A stretch of DNA of 64,000 nucleotides from positions 6,480,850 to 6,544,849 of the forward strand of contig OW285197.1 of NCBI GenBank assembly GCA_935421135.1. The letters run 5' to 3'. The stretch's first letter is position 1. Every line of letters begins with the position of its first letter. The notes under the pieces are model-generated. The model made no database searches. It was not told where the DNA came from and worked only from the letters and a program-made list of their open reading frames with translations. The translations under genes and the position numbers were made by a program. Of this stretch, positions 11,428 to 21,222 are shown piece after piece. The stretch is from Bugulina stolonifera. Lineage: Eukaryota > Bryozoa > Gymnolaemata > Cheilostomatida > Bugulidae.

Positions 11428-12424
11428 CCCACTAACAGTATGGGCGTAAATCACTACTTCTACCAAAACTGGGTGTCAGTGCTACATACGAACCGACTTT
11501 TTGCTCAGTGTTATAGTTTAACATAATGCTACATACATTTACTTCCACTATAAATTAGCTTTGTTGTCATCTACAACTGTATTAGCAACAAGACGGTAAT
11601 CGTAATTCTACATAATATGTGATATTTGTATTAGTAGTGTATAGTAATGTAATATGTGTATTATATTATGTTAGTGTCACAATTTACTGTATTGTGATTC
11701 CCAGGAACTTATTGCTCAGTCTTTGAATATAGCGAATACTTTATTTTTTACTGAACTTACTATAATTGTTATACTTCTTGTCACATACTTTGAACTATAC
11801 TGACTATACTGTCTTGTACCTGTGCTTATATACTGGCTGCAAAAAGTTCTAGAAACATCTATGAAAAGTTTGTTTACAATGACCATAATATATGATATAA
11901 AAAGAAGTTTCTAGAATATTACACATTATTATGTAATACCACAGACCGACTATAAATAGAAAGATACCTGACCCTCTAATATGGTGTCAGGTCCTACAGG
12001 CACATGACCATGACAATTAAAACATTACATGTAGTATTAGGCCTATACAAAAAATACAGTAAGTTGTTTACATGTACAAAGTCCAATTATAGGCCTCCTA
12101 GTAACAACTTGTATAACATATACAAAAGTACAACACTATGATAGTATAGGATAAAATACAATATATGAGTTTGTGACAGTAAGTAATAAAATGATTAAAA
12201 TATACAAAATAATGCACATGTGGAGAATAGTTTTCAATGTCCTATTGTATTCTATCTCATGCTACTAAATATTACTGAATATTACTGAACACTAAACTCT
12301 CTGCCTTCATCATCTACACTAGTTCTTTTTAGTTTTTGCACCAGGTTGGGACAGCAAATATGGTGCTATGAGTTGAGTATAAAAATATGGAGGTTTGACC
12401 TCAATGACTTGATAAACAGTTTGT
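11428..12424. other. Interior of the transposon with no recognised coding
   Basis: AT-rich sequence between repeat M and the nuclease remnant. A transposase would be expected inside the element, but no recognisable one was found. Confidence 0.4.
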
Positions 12425-13260
12425 CTATTCTCTATTGGAATAACATCTGATGCTCCCATCAGTCCTATAGACATAGAGGTAGGTTATTGAGACACCTGTG
12501 ACCATCATTTGAACCTGTGTTTGATCAAAATAATTGTTTCTCGTTTTGAGTTTTCTATGGCTGTCTAAATAATTGAGGTCAGCAATTGACTTGCTAGGAC
12601 ATTTGATTCCTACCAGTACCCTTTGATGACAGCTGCACTCAATGATGCCATCGGGTGATGCACCTAGATATGGCATTTCCTCATCAATAAATAGGCCATT
12701 ATGCTTTAGCCAAAATTGTGCAACAAAGTTCTCAGATGCCTCTTTCTCCAAATTTTTTCCCCTGATAATTTGAGGGAGATGGCTTAAATTCGGAGGGTTT
12801 CAAAATGATTGGACAATATTAGCCATATCTGTATGTGGGTTAGTCTTCAACGTCTCTACTCTGGTGTATATCCTGTAGAAATTAGAGGCAGTGAGTGTAC
12901 CTGTTCTGGCAGCCTTCCACATAGGGTTGTCATTTTGACCTCTGGTTGCAACTTCTATATCTGATAATTGCTTGCCAGTGAACTAGAACTTGTCAAAGAA
13001 GGTGTCACTGCTATGATTGAGCTGCAAGTTTAATGACATCAACAGGCTATATGCCTTGCCAATCTTATGTATGATGTCAATGCATCTTCAGATAGAGAGC
13101 AACCTTTTGCTGTGGGCATTTTATAATTTCTACATATATGTTGTCTGAGGCCAGCATGATATCCCTTCTTTATCCAGTATCCATTTTTTAATCGATTAGG
13201 ATCAACAGCAAACCCTGGGCTTTCTTTCTAAATAGCTTCTACTGCTGTTGGATTTTCATG
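12425..13260 (-). pseudogene. YqaJ-like exonuclease remnant of the transposon
   Basis: On the minus strand, broken by several stops. An early segment encodes a WKAARTGTLTAS-like stretch, a typical opening of YqaJ/lambda-exonuclease-type nucleases. The last open part (12425-12751, 108 codons) contains YLGASPDG, then VGIKCP, then YFDQTQVQMMVTG. Family members normally have an acidic residue before IKCP as part of the metal-binding site; here it is glycine. Stops plus loss of that residue indicate an inactive relic. The family assignment is fairly secure; its exact limits are not. Confidence 0.7.
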
Positions 13261-13326
13261 TACTTGCTGGTTATAAAGAACATATTACTCTGTGCACTCA
13301 GTTCCTCACTTGTACTCCCTCCCCCA

Positions 13327-14135
13327 TGCATTCATGCATTCAAATACTGAACAAGCAAATTTAGGCATGGTTACTATGGAGCACTGTTGTGAAAATAATC
13401 ATTGCTGGCTAGTGGTAATTTTGGCAAAAATAATGTAGCGCAAAAATACGAACACTGAATATCCAAGTCTGTACCACCAATTTGATTAAAATTCAACCTA
13501 CATGTACTACAGTACTACCCTATGTTGTTTGGATGCTCAAGAGCTGACTAACTTTATTGTTGACTAACACATACCAAGAACACTGGATGAATTAAACCAC
13601 ATCATGCTGTGTGAATGGCTATGACACTAAGCCACAAAAGCACAGAGACAGACAGTTGTGCAATAACAAAACTTTGAATTATAACAACATTCCAATACCC
13701 TAATGGTTGCATTCCATTGGCTGCTTGAACTAAGCAAAATGTTGTTTATCCAATCATAGTAGCAGTATCTACTGATGAATAATCATGATAATGCTGCCAA
13801 CTTGAAGTGTGACAATCTGGTAATGTGAGTTATGTGGTATAGTGAACACATTCATGGTTAATTAAAAAGCAATTACAAGGTACCCAGTGGTACCTTCTGG
13901 ACAAATGCTGCTATAAAATGTATTCTATGGAACAAAAATGTGCAGAAATATCCCCCCTAGAAGTTATTCTTTATCCCGTTTTCAAATATGTCCTCCGTTT
14001 AATTTTGTCACCCCCAGATTTTCTTCTACGTCCCGTTTGGTGGCCTATGACAGGGTTTTTCCAGCCTAAACTGTACCTGGAGTAAGGAAAGACAACTCCC
14101 AATTTTTGACTTATTTTAATGCTGGGAAAACTGTC
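13327..14135 (-). repeat. Right terminal inverted repeat (about 0.8 kb)
   Basis: Reverse-complement partner of 10206-11012, ending CCCAGC-like text into CTGTC before TA. The minus-strand THAP-like opening here (MPKFACSVFEC) is followed by a stop after about 20 codons and probably marks the original N-terminus of the transposon gene. Confidence 0.88.
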
Positions 14136-14725
14136 TATTGTTCTCCTATATTTGTATATAGTTACATGATTATTTCTAAGTCTTTTTAATGCCTTTTATA
14201 CCCATGTACAGAGGCCCGACCTCTCAGAATTCATTGATATTCATTTTGTACATGAATTGGACCATTATAAGCAACTTTTGTAGAACCCGACCTATTTTGG
14301 GTCGGCCGTCGGGCTTCCGGCGGCCATCTTCTTGCGCAACTTCCGGACGACCACACGTCGTCTTTTCCCGACCTTACGTCGGCCGGAAGTCCTTATACTA
14401 TATAAAGGGCACTGTTTTACTGTTCATTGTCTCAGTCTTCACTTGGCTTTCAATAAAGACACATCTATACTTGATACAGAGACTTTCACTTCCTTTTGTC
14501 AGGTCATTCGCTTAGCGAACCGCCTACTAGGTCGGATCACTCTCTTTCAACGTATAGTCTGAAGGTCAGACTTGGGACCAGATGGGTCGTCTTTGGTAGT
14601 TATTAGGCTACTGAGACCGCTCGATCTTTCATGTAATGCGAAGTCCTATTACCACTCATAGGCACTTCATTTCTGGGTCGATAGTCGTCCAAGGACGACC
14701 GCACCAAATCACAAAAACCATTACA
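14136..14725 (+). repeat. Family A solo LTR, right part
   Basis: Continuation of the LTR begun at 9987, ending CCATTACA. ATAT follows at 14726-14729 and matches ATAT before 9987, so the two parts are one solo LTR. TATA box and AATAAAG are retained. Confidence 0.88.
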
Positions 14726-15004
14726 ATATGTGAGAATGCCATAAGTACATGTATATATTGTAGTATTGCATTACAAATGCACACATGTGGAAATAACATA
14801 CTGTGACATTGTAACACAAATATTTTATGATTGTATTACAAATACAAACTTGTGAAAATGTAATATCATAATTATATATTACACTACATGCATGTATTAT
14901 CAATTATATTACAAATATGAAGGTCCTTAGATTACACATTTACATTGTACATGCATCTTGAAATTTATACATGCATAACTATTGTACTGTTGGAATGATC
15001 ATAT
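14726..15004 (-). repeat. Repeat family C tandem units
   Basis: To about 14940 this contains degenerate 43-bp units (TGTATTACAAAT and GTGGAAAT-like text) that match 1029-1290 in reverse complement. The complete gypsy element begins immediately after, with ATAT at 15001-15004. Confidence 0.45.
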
Positions 15005-15667
15005 TGTGATGGTACGCCCAGTCGTATCTTACATCTGACACTCATTATTGCGTGCATACATGTATATATCTGCTTGTACTTTACTCTTATATTGTTATAT
15101 ATGATTGTATGATTATATCTAAGTCTTTTAATGCCTTTTATACCCATGTACAGAGGCCCGACCTCTCAGAATCCATTGGTTTTCATTTTGTACATGAATT
15201 GGACCATTATAAGCAACTTTTGTAGAACCCGACCTATTTTGGGTCGGCCGTCGGGCTTCCGGCGGCCATCTTGTTGCGCAACTTCCGGACGACCACACGT
15301 CGTCTTTTCCCGACGTCACGTCGGCCGGAAGTCCTTATACTATATAAAGGGCACTGTTTTACTGTTCATTGTCTCAGTCTACACTTGGCTTTCAATAAAG
15401 ACACATCTATACTTGATACAGGGACTTTCTCTTCCTTTTACTAGGTCATTCGCTTTGCGAACCGCCTACTAGGTTGAACTACTCTCTTTCACTGTATAGT
15501 CTGAAGGTCGGACTTGAGATCAGATGGGTCGTCTTTGGTAGTATTTGGGCTACTGAGACCGCTCGATCTTTCATGTAATGCGAAGTCCTATTACCACTCA
15601 TAGGCACTTCATTTCTGGGTCGATAGTCGTCCAAGGACGACCGCACCAAAACACAGAAACCATTACA
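15005..15667 (+). repeat. 5' LTR
   Basis: Carries the promoter for the element's transcript: TATATAAA at 15341-15348, and downstream AATAAAG near 15394 for 3' end formation when in the 3' copy. Near its end GTCGTCC and GGACGAC form a hairpin at 15626-15641. Confidence 0.95.
15256..15348 (+). promoter_or_regulatory. LTR promoter: ETS-, YY1-, C/EBP- and CRE-like motifs plus TATA
   Basis: By eye: CTTCCGG at 15256, ACTTCCGG at 15281-15288 and CCGGAAGT at 15325-15332 (ETS-like); GGCCATCTTG near 15263 (YY1-like, reverse orientation); TTGCGCAA near 15274 (C/EBP-like); GACGTCACG near 15312 (CRE-like); then TATATAAA at 15341. The cluster recurs in the other young LTRs. Factor names are inferred from vertebrate motif knowledge. 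Confidence 0.45.
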
Positions 15668-15668
15668 T

Positions 15669-15688
15669 TGGTGGCAGCGGTGGGATTC
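15669..15688 (+). other. Primer-binding site, tRNA-Leu-like
   Basis: TGGTGGCAGCGGTGGGATTC starts one base after the 5' LTR. The TGG start and the GTGGGATTC segment match the reverse complement of a CCA-tailed tRNA 3' end. A leucine tRNA is the closest match I recall, about 17 of 20 bases. Confidence 0.65.
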
Positions 15689-15987
15689 TAAGGTCGTACT
15701 CTTACGATACGAAGCGAAGGAAGGTGACCTCGGCCTCGGGTAACCCGACCGACCTCATTCTTCAATACTTCGACGGCGATTAAGGACTCGGACCCGGGAA
15801 CCTTGGATACGAGAAGGTGACAAACGCTAAAGTGCACCCATAATTCTCGTGGTTCCGCTGGATGTAGCCCGACCTACGCCGGATCTTCAATCAAAGACCG
15901 ACCTCGGACCCAGAACAGATCGACGGTACTCAGTACGCCGACTAGGCCGACACGGCCTACTAAATCGAAGCAGTTTTCTACTCTATC

Positions 15988-16494
15988 ATGACACATTACC
16001 AAGAATACCCCGACTCGGGTGAGAAGCCCACTTTTAACGGAGAAGGAGACGTACACTTCTTCATCAAAAGGTTCAAATATATAACCCGAACCAAGGGTTG
16101 GAACCCACGACATAGTCTCCTTCACCTCCGGGAGGCCCTCCACGGTCCTACCCGGGACCTCGGACGAGCCGACACGGTTGAAGCTGTCTTTCTCACCCTA
16201 CAAAATCAGTATAGCCTCACGGCCTCGGCCGCGCGGCCCTTCAGGACAGTCGTGCTTATTATGCTATCGGCAAGCAGCTATCAAGCAACGGACAACCACC
16301 AAAGGCGGAAATCAAAGAGCCAGCCGTCGAGATTAGGACGTCAACCAGCCCCGACAGAAATGGGCATACTCCAGACAAAACTCCTCGGGAACCGGAAGAC
16401 AACTGGATACCCGGGAAACGCCACCCACGCAGAAAAAACCGGCGGGTGCAACCACTCCCTTTGGCAAACAGGTTTCATGCCCTGGACTCTATAG
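15988..16494 (+). pseudogene. gag: gag, truncated and frameshifted
   Basis: ATG at 15988 opens a 168-codon frame. The first 80 or so residues look like the N-terminal part of a retrotransposon Gag (FNGEGDVHFFIKRFKYI, then HLREALHGPTRDLG, then TLQNQYSLTASAA). After about residue 78 the frame stops resembling Gag. Gag-like text continues instead in the pol frame from about 16215 (ALQDSRAYYAIGK), so material has apparently been lost with a change of frame. No CCHC zinc knuckle is visible. A typical gypsy Gag is at least twice this length. The product is probably not a working capsid protein, so recent mobility may have relied on Gag from another copy. Alternatively the deletion arose after insertion. 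Confidence 0.7.
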
Positions 16495-19400
16495 AACCCG
16501 TCCCTACCGGCCACTACTTAGAGGGAACAGTAGCTGGACGGCCGACTCGGTTCTTGGTCGACACCGGCAGCAGCACCAACTTGTTGAATAAAAAGGTCCA
16601 TGATCGACTACCCTCAAGCAAGAAGAAGAAGATGCGACAGACCAAGACACACGGTGTGATGGCCGACGGATCTCCACTCCCCTTCGAAGGCGAGACTACA
16701 TTGCCAGTGAAATTACCTGGACTTCCTCCGACCGAAGAGGACTTCCTAGTTGGGAAGATTCAGGAGGATGCCATCATGGGACTTCCCTACCTACACAAGA
16801 ACAAATGCACCTTAACCTTCCAGAAACCTCAGGTCATCATAGACGGCAAGCATATTCCCTGCAAAGACCGACACGGGCGACCCCTTTCCGGTCGGGTACA
16901 GACCCCACGGCAGCAAGACATACCGCCTCGTTCTGAGGCCATCCTTCAAGGGTGTCTTACGACCCCTACTGCTCCAACCACAGGGATGGTGGAGCCCGTT
17001 AAGAACGGACCCTTAGTGGCTAACAGCATCGGTCGAACCGACTCGGCTGGACAGATTCCTGTCCGTTGTATGAACCCCACGGACCGCACCCTCCACCTTC
17101 GGGCAGGAGCAACTATAGGCACATTTACTGAGGTTCAAACAGCCGAGATAGAAACTCAGCAGACCACAGCACAAGGAGAAACAGCTTCCTCGAAGCCACC
17201 TGACAAAGGAGGTGGACCCCAAGGAGATGTGCCGGATCATCTACAGGAACTGTACCACAAGGCCCTTCCCCAGTGCGAGACACCGGAAGAACAACAGAAA
17301 TTGAAGGCCTTGTTGTGTCGTTATTCCACGACTTTCAGTATCAACGAGGATGACCACGGGCAGACCCACCTAGCAGAGCACTCCATTCCGGTAGAAGTCG
17401 GAACTCGGCCTATCCGTCAGCCCCCCCACCGACTCGGACCCGAGAAAGAGGCCGAGGCGGAACGGCAGGTCGAGAAGTTGGCACGCCGAGGGCTAATAGA
17501 GCCAGCTGAAGGAGCCTGGAGTTCACCCGTAGTCCTCGTAAAGAAAAAAGATGGCACTTGGCGATTCTGCATCGACTACCGCAAGTTAAACGCGGTGACT
17601 ACACAGGACGCATACCCTCTGCCCCGGATAGACGACAGTCTGGACGCCTTGGCCGGCAGTAGGTACTTTAGCACCCTCGACCTCACGAGTGGTTATTGGC
17701 AAGTACCCCTAGATGCAGACGCACGAGAGAAGGCCGCCTTCGTGACTCGGTCCGGATTTTGGAAGTGGAAAGTCCTTCCTTTCGGACTTACATCCGCCCC
17801 TGCCACCTTCCAGAGACTAATGGAGAAAGTCCTACAGGGGCTGCACTGGAAAACACTACTGTTATATCTGGACGACATCATCGTCATGGCACCCGACTAT
17901 GATACTCACTTAGCCCGACTAGAAGAAGTCTTTCAGCGCCTCCAGGCCGCCGGCCTCAAACTCAAACCAGGCAAGTGCAAGCTCCTACAGACACAGGTCC
18001 ATTACTTGGGACATGTCGTACACCGGGAGGGCACCTCCACGGACCCCGATAAGGTTCGGGCCGTACGGGAATGGCCTCAACCTTCTAACCTCAAACAGTT
18101 GCAAGCTTTCCTCGGAATGGTTGGATACTACAGACAATACATAGCAGACTTTGCCAGAATCGCCCGTCCCTTGCATGTCCTCACCTCTAAGAATTCGGCT
18201 TGGCGCTGGACTGAAGAGGAAGAAGTAGCCTTCGAGGACCTAAGGTCTCGCCTTCTTCAGGCACCCGTGTTAGGATATCCCAACCCCCGACTACCCTACA
18301 TCTTGGACACAGACGCCAGCAACGAAGCTGTGGGCGCTGTCTTATCTCAAATACAAGACGGACGGGAACGGGTAATTGCATACTATAGCAAGACACTGGA
18401 CGCAGCAGAACGCAATTATTGCGTTACGCGTCGGGAACTTCTGGCCGTCGTCAAGGCTGTGAAACACTTCCGACCCTATCTCTATGGACGGCAGTTCCGA
18501 CTGCGTACTGACCATGCCTCCCTCAGATGGCTCAGTCAAAGGAAGGAACCTTCTCACCAAGTCGCTCGGTGGCTAGAAATACTCGCTGAGTTCGACTACC
18601 TCCTGGAGCATCGGGCGGGAAACCGACACGGGAATGCCGACGGACTGAGTCGGAGGACCTGTGATCCATGTAAACAATGCAAGAGGATAGAAGAAAGAGA
18701 CGGTGGACCCAGCAGGGAGCCCCCTCTCATATGCACACTCCAGCCGACTAATCAGTTATCCCTGCAACAATCTCAAGATGACTCCACTATGGCCTTGATC
18801 TACACCGCTGTACAGAATGACGCCCCGCTAGACCCCCTGACTCTGGAGCAAGGAGGCCCCGAACTTAAACATTGGCATGAGCGTCTAGGAGCCATGCGAA
18901 TCAGCGACCAAGGTATCCTGCAACTACGCACTATTCGACAAAGCGGGGACGACTGGGTTGACCTTTGCCCCTGCACGATACGTCAAGGGATCATCTGGCA
19001 AACTCATAGTCTCGCACATACTGGAGTACAGAAAACACTAGCCCGGCTGGCGCTGCGCTGGTATTGGCCTGGGATGCAGAGAGACATCCGCGAGGCCATC
19101 TCCTCTTGTGAAGTCTGTCAGGCCGCCAAGAATAGTCGACTCTCTCCCAACCCTAATAGGAGGCGGATGCACGCAGGACGCCCCTGGCAGAAAGTAGCCA
19201 TCGACCTCGTCGGACCACTCCCCCAGACACCCAGAGGAAATCGATGGATACTGGTACTAATAGACCACTTTACTCGGTGGGCCGAGGCAATCCCTCTACC
19301 CGATGCTACGGCACCTACGGTGGCCACTACTTTGGACGAGCAGGTATTTAGTCGATTTGGACTTCCCGAGCATGTGCACACCGACCAAGGAGCACAATTC

Positions 19401-20480
19401 CAGTCACGGCTGATGGTTGAATTATGTAGACTCTGGAAAGTCCGAAAAACCACTACCACCCCCTATCATCCCAAATCTAACGGACTAGTGGAACGGAGAA
19501 ATCGGACACTAGGAGATGCTCTTCGGACTGCACTTCTCCGAGAAGACACTACGGACTGGGACCTCCTCCTACCTTCTCTCCTGAGGACTATTCGGGCCAC
19601 CCCCCACTCCGTCACAAAAGAGACTCCTAACTTCCTTATGATGGGTCGGGAGCTACGCTTGCCGGATGACCTACAGCATCCACAACCCTCCCCATCTGCC
19701 GTCACTCTGCAGGAATACACCCAAGAAGTGCGGAAAAACATGGCTGCTGCCCACGACCTCTTACGGGAAGACCAATCCTTGGTGCGGGCCCAAGAGCCAC
19801 CCTTCGCCACCCACTTCCGCGAAGGAGACTTAGTAATGATGGCTAATTACAGATGGCGAAAAGGAGAGAACCCTAAATTACAACAGAAATTTATAGGACC
19901 CTACAAAGTCAAGAAAGCTCACGCCGATCACTCTTACTTGATAGAGTGTCAGGGACAGAGTTCAGTGCAGAGTGGAGAACGACTCAAACTTTTTAAGCCC
20001 TGTCCCTACCCTATGAGACAGATCCCCGGATCGAGAGAACTGGCCATGCGGCCCAACATGAAGGGAGCACGCACTTACCCCCGGTTACCCCCTGAAGAAG
20101 AGGATGACGGCCCTACACCACGGCATGTACGCCGGATGCCCGAACCTCCCACACCGGCACCAGAACCTCCTCCCCTCCATCCAGAACCGCCACCTCCAGC
20201 TCCCGACCCTCAGCCACAGGTGTCCATCGATACTCCACCCTCCGAAGCAACTAGAGAGACTCCAGCCAGAGAGCCCGATGTCCTTCCCCGACGGTCCCAA
20301 CGCTCCAGACGTTCTCCAGTCCGTTACGGCGACCTGTATCGTTACCAGAATGTGACGACTACACCAGACGTCGGCCAATCCAATAGAAAAGGAGACGGAC
20401 TGATGACCGCCCTAGGACGCCCTCTTAAGACACTGTACCGTACCCTTCTTAACTTGACACTAGAGACACCCATGACCTAG
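16446..20480 (+). CDS. pol: Pol polyprotein (protease, RT, RNase H, integrase)
   Basis: Open for 1344 codons without a stop. It begins at a GTG here, and the open frame extends upstream to about 16215, so it is probably made by -1 frameshift or fusion with Gag rather than by its own start. Aspartic protease: DTGS at 39-42. Reverse transcriptase: core around LPFGLTSAPATFQ and catalytic YLDD at 474-477. RNase H: TDAS at 622-625. Integrase: zinc site H854, H858, C888, C891; catalytic D920, D980 and E1016, with the 35-residue D-E gap usual for the family. A GPY/F module (FIGPYKV, near 1150) follows, then a proline-rich tail near 1190-1260. All catalytic residues seen are intact, so this copy could supply enzymes. 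It copies element RNA into DNA in cytoplasmic particles and inserts it into chromosomes. The stop abuts the polypurine tract. Frames in other phases of this region are shadows. Confidence 0.95.
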   Translation: MQPLPLANRFHALDSIEPVPTGHYLEGTVAGRPTRFLVDTGSSTNLLNKKVHDRLPSSKKKKMRQTKTHGVMADGSPLPFEGETTLPVKLPGLPPTEEDFLVGKIQEDAIMGLPYLHKNKCTLTFQKPQVIIDGKHIPCKDRHGRPLSGRVQTPRQQDIPPRSEAILQGCLTTPTAPTTGMVEPVKNGPLVANSIGRTDSAGQIPVRCMNPTDRTLHLRAGATIGTFTEVQTAEIETQQTTAQGETASSKPPDKGGGPQGDVPDHLQELYHKALPQCETPEEQQKLKALLCRYSTTFSINEDDHGQTHLAEHSIPVEVGTRPIRQPPHRLGPEKEAEAERQVEKLARRGLIEPAEGAWSSPVVLVKKKDGTWRFCIDYRKLNAVTTQDAYPLPRIDDSLDALAGSRYFSTLDLTSGYWQVPLDADAREKAAFVTRSGFWKWKVLPFGLTSAPATFQRLMEKVLQGLHWKTLLLYLDDIIVMAPDYDTHLARLEEVFQRLQAAGLKLKPGKCKLLQTQVHYLGHVVHREGTSTDPDKVRAVREWPQPSNLKQLQAFLGMVGYYRQYIADFARIARPLHVLTSKNSAWRWTEEEEVAFEDLRSRLLQAPVLGYPNPRLPYILDTDASNEAVGAVLSQIQDGRERVIAYYSKTLDAAERNYCVTRRELLAVVKAVKHFRPYLYGRQFRLRTDHASLRWLSQRKEPSHQVARWLEILAEFDYLLEHRAGNRHGNADGLSRRTCDPCKQCKRIEERDGGPSREPPLICTLQPTNQLSLQQSQDDSTMALIYTAVQNDAPLDPLTLEQGGPELKHWHERLGAMRISDQGILQLRTIRQSGDDWVDLCPCTIRQGIIWQTHSLAHTGVQKTLARLALRWYWPGMQRDIREAISSCEVCQAAKNSRLSPNPNRRRMHAGRPWQKVAIDLVGPLPQTPRGNRWILVLIDHFTRWAEAIPLPDATAPTVATTLDEQVFSRFGLPEHVHTDQGAQFQSRLMVELCRLWKVRKTTTTPYHPKSNGLVERRNRTLGDALRTALLREDTTDWDLLLPSLLRTIRATPHSVTKETPNFLMMGRELRLPDDLQHPQPSPSAVTLQEYTQEVRKNMAAAHDLLREDQSLVRAQEPPFATHFREGDLVMMANYRWRKGENPKLQQKFIGPYKVKKAHADHSYLIECQGQSSVQSGERLKLFKPCPYPMRQIPGSRELAMRPNMKGARTYPRLPPEEEDDGPTPRHVRRMPEPPTPAPEPPPLHPEPPPPAPDPQPQVSIDTPPSEATRETPAREPDVLPRRSQRSRRSPVRYGDLYRYQNVTTTPDVGQSNRKGDGLMTALGRPLKTLYRTLLNLTLETPMT

Positions 20481-20490
20481 TGTGAGGGGG
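20479..20490 (+). other. Polypurine tract
   Basis: AGTGTGAGGGGG lies three bases before the 3' LTR and directly after the pol stop. It is the usual primer site for plus-strand DNA synthesis. Confidence 0.75.
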
Positions 20491-20493
20491 CTA

Positions 20494-21156
20494 TGTGATG
20501 GTACGCCCAGTCGTATCTTACATCTGACACTCATTATTGCGTGCATACATGTATATATCTGCTTGTACTTTACTCTTATATTGTTATATATGATTGTATG
20601 ATTATATCTAAGTCTTTTAATGCCTTTTATACCCATGTACAGAGGCCCGACCTCTCAGAATCCATTGATATTCATTTTGTACATGAATTGGACCATTATA
20701 AGCAACTTTTGTAGAACCCGACCTATTTTGGGTCGGCCGTCGGGCTTCCGGCGGCCATCTTGTTGCGCAACTTCCGAACGACCACACGTCGTCTTTTCCC
20801 GACGTCACGTCGGCCGGAAGTCCTTATACTATATAAAGGGCACTGTTTTACTGTTCATTGTCTCAGTCTACACTTGGCTTTCAATAAAGACACATCTATA
20901 CTTGATACAGGGACTTTCTCTTCCTTTTACTAGGTCATTCGCTTTGCGAACCGCCTACTAGGTTGAACTACTCTCTTTCACTGTATAGTCTGAAGGTCGG
21001 ACTTGAGATCAGATGGGTCGTCTTTGGTAGTATTTGGGCTATTGAGACCGCTCGATCTTTCATGTAATGCGAAGTCCTATTACCACTCATAGGCACTTCA
21101 TTTCTGGGTCGATAGTCGTCCAAGGACGACCGCACCAAAACACAGAAACCATTACA
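20494..21156 (+). repeat. 3' LTR
   Basis: 663 bp, differing from the 5' LTR at about four positions by eye (two near 20667-20670, one near 20776, one near 21047). ATAT follows at 21157-21160. Confidence 0.95.
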
Positions 21157-21222
21157 ATATATTACTGTGGTTGCTATTTCACGGGCTGATCCATACCTAA
21201 CTATCCATATTTACATGTATAT

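Larger units (their letters stand above)
10206..14135 (-). mobile_element. Decayed DNA transposon with long inverted repeats (ISL2EU-like)
   Basis: A 3.93-kb element with inverted repeats of about 0.8 kb at each end, nested in a family A LTR. TA occurs at both junctions (10204-10205, 14136-14137), consistent with a 2-bp target duplication. The inner part encodes a broken YqaJ-type exonuclease on the minus strand, and a C-x4-C segment sits in the terminal repeats. From memory, ISL2EU-group elements pair a transposase with a YqaJ nuclease and have 2-bp duplications, so this is the best guess. No transposase was recognised in 11428-12424, so it is probably defective. Confidence 0.7.
15005..21156 (+). 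mobile_element. Nearly complete Ty3/gypsy LTR retrotransposon, family A
   Basis: A 6152-bp element with 663-bp LTRs beginning TGTGATGG and ending CATTACA, flanked by ATAT on both sides (15001-15004, 21157-21160). It contains a primer-binding site, a damaged gag, a pol open for 1344 codons in the order protease, reverse transcriptase, RNase H, integrase, and a polypurine tract. The LTRs differ at about four positions by eye, so the insertion is recent. Domain order places it in Ty3/gypsy; no chromodomain or envelope is apparent. Confidence 0.95.

Noticed and set aside
17013..20378. Many antisense and out-of-phase frames within pol
   Set aside because: Shadows of the 1344-codon Pol frame in GC-rich DNA.
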